A DNA stretch of 64,000 nucleotides. It comes from Avibacterium paragallinarum (GTDB lineage Bacteria > Pseudomonadota > Gammaproteobacteria > Enterobacterales > Pasteurellaceae). Below are positions 8,887 to 17,791 of this stretch, piece by piece (position 1 is the first letter of the stretch; every line of letters begins with the position of its first letter). The stretch covers positions 1,678,970 through 1,742,969 of the forward strand of contig NZ_UGHK01000002.1 of NCBI RefSeq assembly GCF_900450705.1, in the 5' to 3' direction. A model generated the notes under the pieces. It made no database searches and was not told the origin of the DNA. It worked only from the letters and a program-made list of their open reading frames with translations. The position numbers and the translations under genes were made by a program.

Positions 8887-9267
8887 ATGAAGTTTAAAGA
8901 TCTGATCAAAGCCCCCGAAAGTGAAGGGTACTTAAAAAATAGCTCCAAATTAATTACTGCACTTTTTATTATTGGCGGAATTGCCTACTATCCAACCAAA
9001 GGCTACGGCACGGTGATTGCCCTTGTGATTGCTCTGATGATATTAGTCGGACAAAAATTATTACTTTCACAAATTAATAAAGATTTTGCCGATATGTATT
9101 TTGCCAAAGAACAATTTGAAAAACTGGGCAATAAAACCTATTTAGAATTTATTGTCGCCCGTTCAAGCCAAATTTTACAAGATAATAAAGTGTTATCGGA
9201 AAAAGGAAAGCAAGAATTAAACGCATTGCAACAATACGCCACTTCAGCCTTAGCAAAGCGCCAATAA
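8887..9267 (+). CDS. Small membrane protein downstream of manXYZ, unknown function
   Basis: I do not recognise this 126-residue protein. It starts MKFKDLIKAPESEGYLKNSSK after an AAGGA ribosome site, has two adjacent hydrophobic segments (about residues 20-58, LITALFIIGGIAYYP and GTVIALVIALMILVG), then a charged, helical cytosolic C-terminus with Gln/Lys/Glu-rich stretches that could form a coiled coil. Position 3' of manZ suggests a role tied to mannose-PTS sugars, like the small membrane protein genes that follow man operons elsewhere, but it does not resemble E. coli YobD. Starting at the earlier ATG (8830) would put the terminator stem inside the coding region and is unlikely. Confidence 0.65.
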   Translation: MKFKDLIKAPESEGYLKNSSKLITALFIIGGIAYYPTKGYGTVIALVIALMILVGQKLLLSQINKDFADMYFAKEQFEKLGNKTYLEFIVARSSQILQDNKVLSEKGKQELNALQQYATSALAKRQ

Positions 9268-9287
9268 AATTATTTCAAGTATAAAAA

Positions 9288-9351
9288 ATAGGCTTAAATT
9301 TTTAAGCCTATTTTTATTAAAATTTAGAAAAAAAGTACCGCGCTTTTAGTT
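9288..9351. repeat. Left 64-bp direct repeat of the R-M cassette, with terminator
   Basis: This segment and 13043-13106 are about 90 percent identical over 64 bases. Each holds an inverted repeat around AGGCTT/AAGCCT followed by TATTTTTATT, a bidirectional terminator, then an uptake signal and the last bases of the neighbouring coding sequence. In this copy the uptake signal is degenerate (ACCGCGCTT). The pair brackets the whole BcgI-like cassette exactly. Confidence 0.85.
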
Positions 9352-9906
9352 ATTTGTCAAAATTCTTGATTTAGGATTATGCAAACTTTTTATATATTGG
9401 GTAATTTTTTGTAATTCCAATCGTTGCATATAAATTTCCATTCCTTCCCAATCTGGTTGATTTAGATGATTTACTGGAAGTAGAATTTTTTGTTTAGCCA
9501 TTCTAGTGGCATTAAATTTATAACCATATTGATACTTTTTCTTCTGTTTTAAAATGGCAGTTTTTAAAAATAAATAAGCATATTTACCCTGATAGTTCTT
9601 GATTTTTACGCGTTTTACATCATCTGAAAATAAAGCTTGATAGGGGTGATAGAAATTTTCTACCACACTACCATTATAATTTACCCCTAAAACATCGCTA
9701 TCCACACTAGCATTATGGTTATTAATAAAAGCGGTTACCCCATTATTAGAATCGCTTGCACCAATAAAAGGGGTTTCCCCTTCATTCATATCTTGTTTAG
9801 TTAAGCGAACACCTGAAAAAATCTCACATATATCAGAAATTTTAAACGCAGACCACTTGTAATCTTTAAGAAGGTGTGCCACCCCCCCCCCGCTCGGATT
9901 TTTCAT
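9346..9906 (-). pseudogene. Third target-recognition domain, currently out of frame
   Basis: This 186-codon frame encodes one further TRD unit: KDYKWSAFKISDICEIFSGVRL, ETPFIGASDSNNGVTAF, VNYNGSVVENFYHPYQALFSDDVKR, then LLPVNHLNQPDWEGMEIYMQRLE. It matches the two units in the preceding specificity gene in layout (W-x-x-F start, LLPI/V...PDW end). It is joined to that gene across the G10 tract at 9882-9891 but in a different frame. The nominal ATG at 9904-9906 has no ribosome site and the first codons are the tract itself, so it is probably translated only when the tract holds a number of G that is a multiple of three (for example 9). Confidence 0.75.
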
Positions 9907-10984
9907 TATTTATCATAGTGTTATAGTATTTTAATATGGTTTCAATCTTATTTTTTTCTAACTGACGTATAAAATCTTCCATAAATTGCCAGTCGGGCTC
10001 GGTATTATCATTTATGGGCAATAATATTTTTTCTCGCTGAATGCGTTTATCATTAATTTCGCGATTGAAAGAGTATTTTTCTTCTAATCTTTTAATGATA
10101 CTTGCTAAAAAGAGATAAACATATTTATTAGGTCGTTCAAGTTTTAATTCAGTAACATGGTCACTAGCAATAAATTGATAATGATGAAAAAAGGTAGCGC
10201 CTACACTGCCACTATTCGCGATAGTTAAACAATTTCCAAATTTCCTGACATTTTTTTCATTACTAATAAAATTGTCTACGCCATTTTGTGTTGCTGATGA
10301 AGAAATATAGGGAATATCTCCCTCTATTTGATTACTTTTTGTTAGGCGTTTTCCCCTTTGAATTTCTTCAAAAATTTCATTAAAAGGAAAGGCTTTCCAT
10401 TCTCTATCGGTAATGGAAGCCGTTTGTATTAGAATGTCGGTCGCTTGTTGGGTATAGTAATCAATAAGCTGTTTTATTTTCTCTTCCTCTTTTTGCTTTA
10501 TATAGTCTTCCATAAATTGCCAGTCTGGTTGATAATCTGAATAGATTGGAAGCATTATTTGGGTTCTATTTAGCCTGCCTAATGTAGCACCATTCCCTCC
10601 CCAAGAAAATTTTTCCATTTGTATTTTTAATAACGGAATAAGAAACATTGCGACCCAGTAATTCAAATTATCATTTTTCAATATTTGAATATTTTGCCCC
10701 GTCCAGAAACTATTTTTTTGATAAAACACTGTTTGAGTATCTAATCCAATAGTAATAACATTACCATCGTCTTTTTTATATTTTCTCATTTGTTCATCAG
10801 GAACAAATAGATTTATACCATTATCTGTCTCACTTCTTGTGATATAAGGTGTTTTTCCATCTTTGGCTGTTTTTAATTTGTTCTTATCAATTCCACTTTG
10901 AGTTGCTTCTATATTAAAAATTCCATTTTCACCACCAATAAAGAAGCTAGCCCACTCTCTATCCGTTAATTTTAACTTTGCCAT
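9866..10984 (-). CDS. BcgI-like specificity (S) subunit with two TRDs
   Basis: The S subunit gives a bipartite-site enzyme its sequence specificity. This 372-residue protein holds two homologous units. The first runs KLTDREWASFFIGGENGIF to LPIYSDYQPDWQFMEDYIKQ, the second ITDREWKAFPFNEIFEEIQRGKRL to LLPINDNTEPDWQFMEDFIRQLEK. Each is a TRD followed by a helical segment, about 185 residues. Size fits the BcgIB-type S subunit (about 340). The ATG at 10984 follows GAGGAA inside the end of the upstream gene; an ATG at 10999 overlaps that gene. The reading frame ends just after the G10 tract with an artificial tail, GGGGTPS. Confidence 0.85.
   Translation of the reverse strand: MAKLKLTDREWASFFIGGENGIFNIEATQSGIDKNKLKTAKDGKTPYITRSETDNGINLFVPDEQMRKYKKDDGNVITIGLDTQTVFYQKNSFWTGQNIQILKNDNLNYWVAMFLIPLLKIQMEKFSWGGNGATLGRLNRTQIMLPIYSDYQPDWQFMEDYIKQKEEEKIKQLIDYYTQQATDILIQTASITDREWKAFPFNEIFEEIQRGKRLTKSNQIEGDIPYISSSATQNGVDNFISNEKNVRKFGNCLTIANSGSVGATFFHHYQFIASDHVTELKLERPNKYVYLFLASIIKRLEEKYSFNREINDKRIQREKILLPINDNTEPDWQFMEDFIRQLEKNKIETILKYYNTMINNEKSERGGGGTPS
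9882..9891 (-). repeat. G10 homopolymer tract, candidate phase-variation switch
   Basis: Ten consecutive G on the coding (minus) strand at the junction of the second and third TRD. With G10 translation ends seven codons on (GGGGTPS then TAA). With G9 the frame continues into the third TRD. Confidence 0.85.
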
Positions 10985-10988
10985 TTTA

Positions 10989-12902
10989 TTATTCCTCATT
11001 TTCTTTTAAGCCAAATAAATATCCTCGCCCATGGGTAATCATATTTACTTCAAAAGTGAGATAATCCGCAATGGTTTTCTCAAAATCTACTTCACTAGGG
11101 ATTTCATCATTGAAATAATAAAAAGAATGCAGCCATTCATCTTCGGCTTCAATGGTAGTTTTTACACAGAATTTATTTTCTGCTTCAATGCGATCAAACC
11201 ATACATCTAAAAGATGGCTCTTTTTATCTTTAGCATAAGGGGTTTCTACCAAGCCAATATGCTTTTGTACTTCAAAACCATCATTTTCAAAATTGATAAA
11301 TTTCACAATTTTATCTTTATTATGTGGAACGCCTGTAGTAAAAATTGCAATACAAGGATTAGTACCCACTCCATAAAAAGTATTTTTATTAAGAGTAATA
11401 ACACCTTCTAAAGTATGATTTTTTAAGATATTAGTTTTTATTGCCTGCTCTTCTTTGCTTTTGCCTGTCATAGAAGATTGAGGAACAATTACGATAGCTT
11501 TTCCATCTTCTACAATGCTATCTAATAATTGTTCAGTAAAGGCAATTTCATAAAGATTAGGATTGGTTTTTGAGCCTTGTGAATAAGGTGGATTCATCAT
11601 TCCGACATTACAGCCTTTAAGTTGTAGCTGTGCAGGATTTTGTTTAATGAAGTCCTCTTGCTCTAAATTACTCTTTCCATCACCGCGTAAAATCATATTG
11701 GTTGTGGCGATGGTGAACATATAAGGCTGTAATTCAATGCCATGTAATTGTTCTTTTTTGATTTTTCGTTTCTGTGCGTCACTGTCTGCTTGCTGTAGCA
11801 TATGGTGCATGGCGGCAATTAAAAAGCCACCTGTGCCGCAGCAAGGATCAAAGACCTTATCTTGTGGCTTCAAATCTGCTAAATCACAAAAAAGTTCTAC
11901 AATATGCTTTGGTGTTAAAACAATGCCTAAGGTTTGCCCATCACCACCCGAGTAAGACATAAATTCGCCGTAAAAACGCCCTAAATAATCTTCTGCAGAC
12001 TGAATATATTTAATATTGTGATAAATATGTTTATCAATAAATTCTGCGTAATGTTTAAGTGGGGTTTTTCCCAGATTTTCATTGATTTCATTAATCACTT
12101 TTGTATCTTTAATGACTGAAAATTGACTGAGTAACTTATCTTTTTTAACTTCTGGCTGAACTTGGGCGCGATTTAAATTATCTTGTATCGCTTTATAAAT
12201 TTTATCACCATCAGTAACTAAATCATCTCCATTTAAGTTATCAAGTGAGAAGTTTTTAAAATCAATTTCTCTTAAAGCAAGTAAAATCCCTGAAACAATG
12301 AGTGGCTTATCTTTATCTTGAATACTGCCGTAGTTGCGTAAATCTTCGTGCAGCTGCTTAGCATCTTTTAATATTTCTTCGGTAGTCTTATCTTCATTAG
12401 TGGGTTCTTTTAAAATATTTCTAAAATAATATTCATCAATATTATCTGCACTAAACAAAGTAAAGGTTTCTAAATTTTCTAGTTCTTTATATTCGCCACA
12501 TTCATTAATAAAGAGCGGTGTAATTTTGTGGCGTTTTTCATCACCAGAAACCCCAATAGCAATAATTTTTTTATAGCTGGTATGTTTGGCAAGGTGTAAG
12601 CCATAATGCAAGGCACCATTAACCGCATAATCTTTAATACTTGCTGTATCTTGCGCGATTAAGCCATTTTCGTCTTTTTTGCTATGCTTTGCGATGTCTG
12701 CTTTATCTTCAATCACGATTAAAAAATCTTTTACAACACCACAAAACTCTGGATAACCGACATTGCCTGTCCTTGATTTTGAAGCGGTTTTTAAGGCATC
12801 ATCAATCTCTTTGATTTCACTGCCTTGTGCTGATAGGTTTAATCCTGCTTCTGTAAGCTGACTATGAACCCATAAATCTGTTTTTATTTCTTTTTTTGCC
12901 AT
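10989..12902 (-). CDS. BcgI-like restriction-and-modification subunit (type IIB)
   Basis: The 637-residue polypeptide appears to combine nuclease and N6-adenine methylase. An N-terminal PD-(D/E)xK-like region has E52 (GYPEF) and E65-D-K67 (LIVIEDK); the rest of the N-terminus is alpha-beta. The methylase domain has motif I FDPCCGTGGF (351-360) and motif IV NPPY (437-440), with the HsdM-like GEFMSY and TPKHIVELFCDL before it. BcgIA, the type IIB prototype, has the same length and layout and loses cleavage when a glutamate near position 53 is changed. A separate HsdR is absent nearby, which fits a fused enzyme. A type I-like solitary methylase is the alternative. Confidence 0.82.
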   Translation of the reverse strand: MAKKEIKTDLWVHSQLTEAGLNLSAQGSEIKEIDDALKTASKSRTGNVGYPEFCGVVKDFLIVIEDKADIAKHSKKDENGLIAQDTASIKDYAVNGALHYGLHLAKHTSYKKIIAIGVSGDEKRHKITPLFINECGEYKELENLETFTLFSADNIDEYYFRNILKEPTNEDKTTEEILKDAKQLHEDLRNYGSIQDKDKPLIVSGILLALREIDFKNFSLDNLNGDDLVTDGDKIYKAIQDNLNRAQVQPEVKKDKLLSQFSVIKDTKVINEINENLGKTPLKHYAEFIDKHIYHNIKYIQSAEDYLGRFYGEFMSYSGGDGQTLGIVLTPKHIVELFCDLADLKPQDKVFDPCCGTGGFLIAAMHHMLQQADSDAQKRKIKKEQLHGIELQPYMFTIATTNMILRGDGKSNLEQEDFIKQNPAQLQLKGCNVGMMNPPYSQGSKTNPNLYEIAFTEQLLDSIVEDGKAIVIVPQSSMTGKSKEEQAIKTNILKNHTLEGVITLNKNTFYGVGTNPCIAIFTTGVPHNKDKIVKFINFENDGFEVQKHIGLVETPYAKDKKSHLLDVWFDRIEAENKFCVKTTIEAEDEWLHSFYYFNDEIPSEVDFEKTIADYLTFEVNMITHGRGYLFGLKENEE

Positions 12903-12942
12903 TTTTCAATTTGGAAGTATTTAGAGTGATAAGAATGTAGTG

Positions 12943-12970
12943 ATTGTATAGTGATTATTAGGAATAGCAA
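12943..12970 (-). promoter_or_regulatory. Promoter of the R-M cassette
   Basis: On the minus strand TTGCTA (12970-12965) and TACAAT (12948-12943) are 16 bases apart, about 40 bases before the first gene of the cassette. The 198-base gap to gshAB holds otherwise only the right direct repeat. No operator or controller gene is seen. Confidence 0.45.
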
Positions 12971-13042
12971 GTTTCAAGAATTGATATAAGCAAGGATAAT
13001 TTCTAAAAGTGTAATTAACTTAGCTAATTAGAGGATAAAATA

Positions 13043-13106
13043 ATAGGCTTAAAAAATTTAAGCCTATTTTTATTAAAATTTAGAAAAAAGCACCGCACTT
13101 TTAGTT
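13043..13106. repeat. Right 64-bp direct repeat, terminator of gshAB
   Basis: Second copy of the 9288-9351 repeat, here with an intact uptake signal (ACCGCACTT) and overlapping the gshAB stop codon at 13101-13103. The AGGCTT/AAGCCT hairpin terminates gshAB on the minus strand and the R-M side on the other. This copy is probably the ancestral gshAB terminator. Confidence 0.85.
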
Positions 13107-15377
13107 TGGTAATTCTGGGAATAACATTTTAATCACGTCCAAAGTGAGACGGCGTGATTTTCCTGAGTAAGGGAAAATGTGCATCATCATCATTGGATTA
13201 AAGTTGGCTTCGATCACGCCCCAAGATTGTAGGCTTGGTTCAGCAGGTTTGTGGAGATCTGGAATGATGAGATCCACGCCACACACCGCAGCCCCCATTG
13301 CTTTGGTGATGCCCACCGCGAGGGCTTTATAGCTCGGGTGCATTTCATCTGTCATATCAATACTATCGCCGCCTGTGCTGATGTTTGAATTGGCACGCAG
13401 TTGCACGATACGCCCCGCATCGGGAATGCTGTCCACGGTTAAACCTTGCTCTTTGAGCTGGAGTTTTTCAATATCGCCAAGAGCGATTTTTTTCAGTGGG
13501 GTACGGCTGCCGTCGCCACGCAATGGGTGATCGTTTTTTGCCGCGACTAATTCTGCAACGCTGTGTTTGCCATCACCCACCACATTCGCTGACACACGCA
13601 ATAATACGGCAAGTGTTTCTTCACCCAACACAAAGAAACGATATTCCGTACCACTTAAATAATCTTCCACCATCACTTCTTTATCTTCACGGAAAGCAAT
13701 TTCAATGGCTTTGGCAAAATCTTCACGGTTGCTGACGCCTTGTTGGAAAATAGTAATGCCTAAGCCGTAATTGGTGGATTTGGGTTTAATTACCACCGCA
13801 CGCCCTTCAAATAAACCGTAGTTCGCCACCGCTTGTTCGGCGGAGGTAAATTCCATACTCTGTGGCACGTTAAAGCCTGCTTTGTGCAACACTTTTTTGG
13901 TTACCACTTTGTTTTCCATAATTAATGGTGAAATGTAGCTGTCTTTTGAGGTCATATTGCCGTTTTTCACATACTCAATATGATCGCCCACTTGCAAGCA
14001 AAGGAACTGATCTTGCTCGTCCAAAATTTCCGTTTTGATCCCTTTTTGGATCAAATCAAACAATAACGCTTGGGTGGATAATTCCATATTATCGAAGGCT
14101 TCCAATGCATAAAAACGCTCAAAAGCATTAGCTTTATATTGTTGTGCTAACTTCGCCCCTAAGCGTTGATAATCGCCCGCTTTTTCAATGGCTTGCACTA
14201 AACGTCCGCCAAGGGTTAAAGCCGGATCAGCAAACTGTTGTAATTTTTGCTGCACGATTTCACTGATTTCTTGCGGTGCGTGAATTTCTTCCAACATTGC
14301 AAGCAGTTGATGGAGCAGGGCTTCTCCCTCTTGGCGATATTGGGTTGGTGAAAGCGGATTTTCTAATGCCACTTCAGCCAATCTGGCTTTACCGAGTTCC
14401 ACACCATTTTGATCCACTGTTTCATCAAGCCAAATCATTAATAAGACGAAATAATGGATAAATTTCGCATCGCTGAGGGTGATACCGTATTGCTCGAACG
14501 GGTTAAGATCGAACAAGCGAAACTCTAAATATTGAATACCGTTGTTGAGCAATTCGCGAGCTTTTTTCGCACCACGCAAACGCACATTGGAATAAAACTC
14601 TTTTTCGGCGATCAGCTTTCCGCTGTTTACCCAATGCTCAAGGCTTTCTACATATTGCTCAATGCTGTCGAAAGACACTTTGATTTCAGGAGCATTCACA
14701 TAGCCATATTGGCTCGAACGCAGGCTTCGCACATATTGCCCCGCTTTTAATGGGTTGCCTTGTTTGAAATAATTATCTTGCACCGTTGGCGTAGCTGCTA
14801 GTAGATAGAGCAGAACCCATTGATAGCGAAGGAAATTTTTCGCCATTTTGAGGTATAAATCGTTCTGAAATCTGACCGCACTTTGTTCTTTGTCTTGCAA
14901 CTTAAACAGGGCCTGAATAAATTCAGGATCAAGCTGGAAGTTGTAGTGAATGCCACTCACCATTTGCTTATTTTTGCCGTAAGATTTCACCAAATGCTCA
15001 CGATATGCCACATCTTCGGGGTTATCTAATTGAGCGACCTGAATTTTATCTTCAGGCGGCAACCCTGCTGGCATACTTAGCGGAAACAAATATTCATCTT
15101 CAGGAATGGAACGTAACACCACTTGATGAATGGCAGAAAGCCAACGCAGGCTATCTTCCAATTTATGCTGTGGCGGGGTGATCATTTCCACTTGGCTTTC
15201 AGCAAAATCCGTTTGAATATAAGGGTGATACGATCGATTGCCAAAAACCTTAGGGTGTTCAGTGGTTACGATAGAACCGTCTGCGTGTACACGCTGGCTC
15301 TCTTTTTCAATCCCAAATGAGCCTTGTTGGAATAACAGCCCAAGATGGTTTTGCTTAATGGTTTGTTGGATTTTCAT
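13101..15377 (-). CDS. gshAB: Bifunctional glutamate-cysteine ligase / glutathione synthetase
   Basis: One 758-residue protein makes glutathione from Glu, Cys and Gly. Residues 1 to about 450 are a GshA-type ligase (GIEKESQRVHADGSI, QTDFAESQVEMITPP, LEFRLFDLNPFEQYG). The C-terminal part is an ATP-grasp synthetase (VVIKPKSTNYGLGI, VEDYLSGTEYRFFVLG, GVIEANFNPMMMMH). The fusion is typical of Pasteurellaceae and some streptococci. The ATG at 15377 follows AAGGAA; the frame upstream opens only with TTG. It lies 3' of the isc operon but behind that operon's terminator, so it is probably transcribed separately. Confidence 0.95.
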   Translation of the reverse strand: MKIQQTIKQNHLGLLFQQGSFGIEKESQRVHADGSIVTTEHPKVFGNRSYHPYIQTDFAESQVEMITPPQHKLEDSLRWLSAIHQVVLRSIPEDEYLFPLSMPAGLPPEDKIQVAQLDNPEDVAYREHLVKSYGKNKQMVSGIHYNFQLDPEFIQALFKLQDKEQSAVRFQNDLYLKMAKNFLRYQWVLLYLLAATPTVQDNYFKQGNPLKAGQYVRSLRSSQYGYVNAPEIKVSFDSIEQYVESLEHWVNSGKLIAEKEFYSNVRLRGAKKARELLNNGIQYLEFRLFDLNPFEQYGITLSDAKFIHYFVLLMIWLDETVDQNGVELGKARLAEVALENPLSPTQYRQEGEALLHQLLAMLEEIHAPQEISEIVQQKLQQFADPALTLGGRLVQAIEKAGDYQRLGAKLAQQYKANAFERFYALEAFDNMELSTQALLFDLIQKGIKTEILDEQDQFLCLQVGDHIEYVKNGNMTSKDSYISPLIMENKVVTKKVLHKAGFNVPQSMEFTSAEQAVANYGLFEGRAVVIKPKSTNYGLGITIFQQGVSNREDFAKAIEIAFREDKEVMVEDYLSGTEYRFFVLGEETLAVLLRVSANVVGDGKHSVAELVAAKNDHPLRGDGSRTPLKKIALGDIEKLQLKEQGLTVDSIPDAGRIVQLRANSNISTGGDSIDMTDEMHPSYKALAVGITKAMGAAVCGVDLIIPDLHKPAEPSLQSWGVIEANFNPMMMMHIFPYSGKSRRLTLDVIKMLFPELPN

Positions 15378-15515
15378 ATTTTTCCTTCTATTCAAGGTCA
15401 GGACAATGCTGACTATTATCTAAGCTCATTACTAAAAAGGCAAAAACTAAATCTTTATGAGTTATAGCGATTTGATCTTAAACAAATCACGACATATTTC
15501 ACCATAAAATAGATA

Positions 15516-15533
15516 GGCGGATTTTACTCCGCC
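15516..15533 (-). terminator. Terminator of the isc operon
   Basis: On the minus strand GGCGGA and TCCGCC (15533-15528, 15521-15516) form a stem with a 6-base loop followed by TATCTATTTT, about 40 bases after fdx. Confidence 0.7.
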
Positions 15534-15570
15534 CCAATTAGAACCTTAGTTAGTTTTTGCTTAGCGATGC

Positions 15571-15909
15571 TTAATGCTCTTCTCTTGCATGGTTTAAGCT
15601 GTATTTTGGAATTTCCACCACAAGATCTTCATTACCAATTTGGCATTGGCAGCTTAAACGGCTATCTACTTCTAAGCCCCAAGCCTTATCTAGCATATCG
15701 TCTTCCGCTTCGCTGCTTTCATTTAAACTATCAAAGCCTTCGCGAATAATCACGTGGCAAGTGGTGCAAGCACAGGATTTATCGCAAGCGTGTTCAATTT
15801 CGATGCCTGCATCTAATGCCACATCTAATAAATTATCCCCTTCGGCAGCGTCCACCACCATTCCTTCCGGACAAAGGGTTTCGTGAGGTAAAAAAATCAC
15901 TTTAGCCAT
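15571..15909 (-). CDS. fdx: ISC-type [2Fe-2S] ferredoxin
   Basis: Fdx supplies electrons for Fe-S cluster assembly on IscU. The 112-residue protein starts MAKVIFLPHETLCPEGMVV (two codons inside a longer frame) and has the adrenodoxin-like ligands in EHACDKSCACTTCHVI plus a fourth Cys in SRLSCQCQ. It is the last gene of the operon and directly abuts hscA. The usual next gene, iscX, is absent: the terminator follows within 60 bases. Confidence 0.97.
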   Translation of the reverse strand: MAKVIFLPHETLCPEGMVVDAAEGDNLLDVALDAGIEIEHACDKSCACTTCHVIIREGFDSLNESSEAEDDMLDKAWGLEVDSRLSCQCQIGNEDLVVEIPKYSLNHAREEH

Positions 15910-15914
15910 AATCA

Positions 15915-17780
15915 CTATTCCTTAAAATTCTCAATTTCATCAATAGAATGCCCTGAAAGTGCCGTTCTGATGGATTTATCCATACGGCGTGCGGCAAATT
16001 CTTGCGTGGCACGATCCAAGGCTTTAATGCCTTGCTTAATGGCAAGGCTATCTTCTTGTTGTACTAATTCTTGCAGCGAAATTAACGCATTTTTCACCGC
16101 ACTTAATTCTTCATCATTCAGCAGACTTTCGTCCTGTTGCAAGGCAGAATGCACGCTTTCAATCACACGGGTTGCTTCCACGCGCTGTTCCGCTAATAAA
16201 CGCGCTTGAATGTCTTCTTTGGCGTTTTCCATTGAGGCTTTTAGCATCGCGGCAATTTCTTCATCGCTCAAGCCATAGGACGGCTTCACCTGAATGGAAG
16301 ATTGCACACCCGTAGATTTTTCCATTGCAGTAACGCTAAGCAGACCGTCCGCGTCCACTTGATAGGTAACGCGAATATGTGCTGCCCCTGCTGCCATTGG
16401 GGGAATGCCTCGCAAGGTGAAACGAGCGAGCGAACGACAATCTGCCACCATTTCACGCTCCCCTTGTACGATATGCACGCTCATCGCGGTTTGCCCGTCT
16501 TTAAAGGTGGTAAATTCTTGCGCTCTTGCCACAGGGATTGTGGTGTTGCGTGGAATGATTTTTTCCACCAAACCGCCCATTGTTTCAATGCCTAAAGAGA
16601 GCGGAATTACATCAAGTAGCAACATTTCGCTATCAGGCTTATTGCCGACTAAAATATCCGCTTGAATTGCTGCCCCCAGTGCCACCACTTTATCGGGATC
16701 GATAGAGGTTAATGGCTCACGTTGGAAAAATTCGCCCACTTTTTCACGCACAAACGGCACACGGGTTGAGCCGCCAACCATCACCACTTCTCGCACCTCT
16801 TGCGGGCTGATGCCTGCGTCTTTTAAGGCACGGCGACACGCCATTAAAGAGCGTTTGAGCAACGGCTCAATCAGCTGATTAAATTCATCACGACTGAGTT
16901 CCCCTTGCCAATTTTGATATTGAATAGCCGTACTTGGCTCATCAGATAAATGGGTTTTTGCCTGTTTTGCTAACTGCCAAAGCTCGCGAGTTTGCTGATC
17001 GTTTTGTGGACTAATACCAGACTGTGCCACGATCCAATCAGCAAGCAAATGATCGAAATCATCACCACCCAGTGCGGTATCGCCGCCTGTTGCCAGCACT
17101 TCAAACACACCTTTGGATAAACGCAAAATGGAAATATCGAACGTGCCGCCGCCCAAATCATACACCGCGATCACGCCCTCTTGTTCGCTATCCAAGCCAT
17201 AAGCAATAGCAGCGGCAGTGGGTTCGTTGAGTAAACGCAACACGTTTAAGCCCGCGAGGGCTGCCGCATCTTTGGTGCTTTGGCGTTGAGCATCGTCAAA
17301 GTAAGCGGGAACGGTAATCACCGCCCCTTGTAATTCACCGCCAAGACGTTTTTCTGCAAGTGCGGTCAGTTTTTTCAGAATTTCGCTTGAAACTTCAATG
17401 GGGCTACGCAACCCCTGTGCGGTTTCAAACACGGGTAAGCCGTTTTCACTTTGCTGAAAGCGGTAGGGCAAATTCGGGTAGCGATGTTGCACATCTGCTA
17501 AGGATCGCCCGATTAAACGTTTCACCGAAATAATAGTATTTTGTGGATCAAGGCTAGCAAGTTCCCCCGCTTCATAACCTACGATAACAGGCTGATTGGC
17601 GGGAAAATGCACGATAGAGGGGGTTAAGGCACGCTCTTTTTCGTCAAGCAAAATTTCTGCCATTCCGCTTCGTACGGTGGCAACCAGTGAATTGGTCGTG
17701 CCAAGATCAATTCCTACGGCTAATTTATGTTGGTGCGGTGCGGCACTTTGCCCCGGCTCAGCAATTTGTAATAATGCCAT
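15915..17780 (-). CDS. hscA: Fe-S assembly Hsp70 chaperone HscA
   Basis: HscA is the dedicated Hsp70 that releases clusters from IscU, helped by HscB. The 621-residue protein has [29 protein letters not shown] and [15 protein letters not shown] of the nucleotide-binding domain, then the beta-sandwich and lid ending DEIENFKE. Its target motif LPPVK is present in the IscU encoded upstream. It lies 11 bases after hscB. Confidence 0.98.
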   Translation of the reverse strand: MALLQIAEPGQSAAPHQHKLAVGIDLGTTNSLVATVRSGMAEILLDEKERALTPSIVHFPANQPVIVGYEAGELASLDPQNTIISVKRLIGRSLADVQHRYPNLPYRFQQSENGLPVFETAQGLRSPIEVSSEILKKLTALAEKRLGGELQGAVITVPAYFDDAQRQSTKDAAALAGLNVLRLLNEPTAAAIAYGLDSEQEGVIAVYDLGGGTFDISILRLSKGVFEVLATGGDTALGGDDFDHLLADWIVAQSGISPQNDQQTRELWQLAKQAKTHLSDEPSTAIQYQNWQGELSRDEFNQLIEPLLKRSLMACRRALKDAGISPQEVREVVMVGGSTRVPFVREKVGEFFQREPLTSIDPDKVVALGAAIQADILVGNKPDSEMLLLDVIPLSLGIETMGGLVEKIIPRNTTIPVARAQEFTTFKDGQTAMSVHIVQGEREMVADCRSLARFTLRGIPPMAAGAAHIRVTYQVDADGLLSVTAMEKSTGVQSSIQVKPSYGLSDEEIAAMLKASMENAKEDIQARLLAEQRVEATRVIESVHSALQQDESLLNDEELSAVKNALISLQELVQQEDSLAIKQGIKALDRATQEFAARRMDKSIRTALSGHSIDEIENFKE

Positions 17781-17791
17781 TCTCTTTCTCT

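Noticed and set aside
9346-9906. Third TRD as an independent gene starting at ATG 9906
   Set aside because: No Shine-Dalgarno, and the first codons are the poly-G tract; a frame-switch extension of the upstream gene explains it better.
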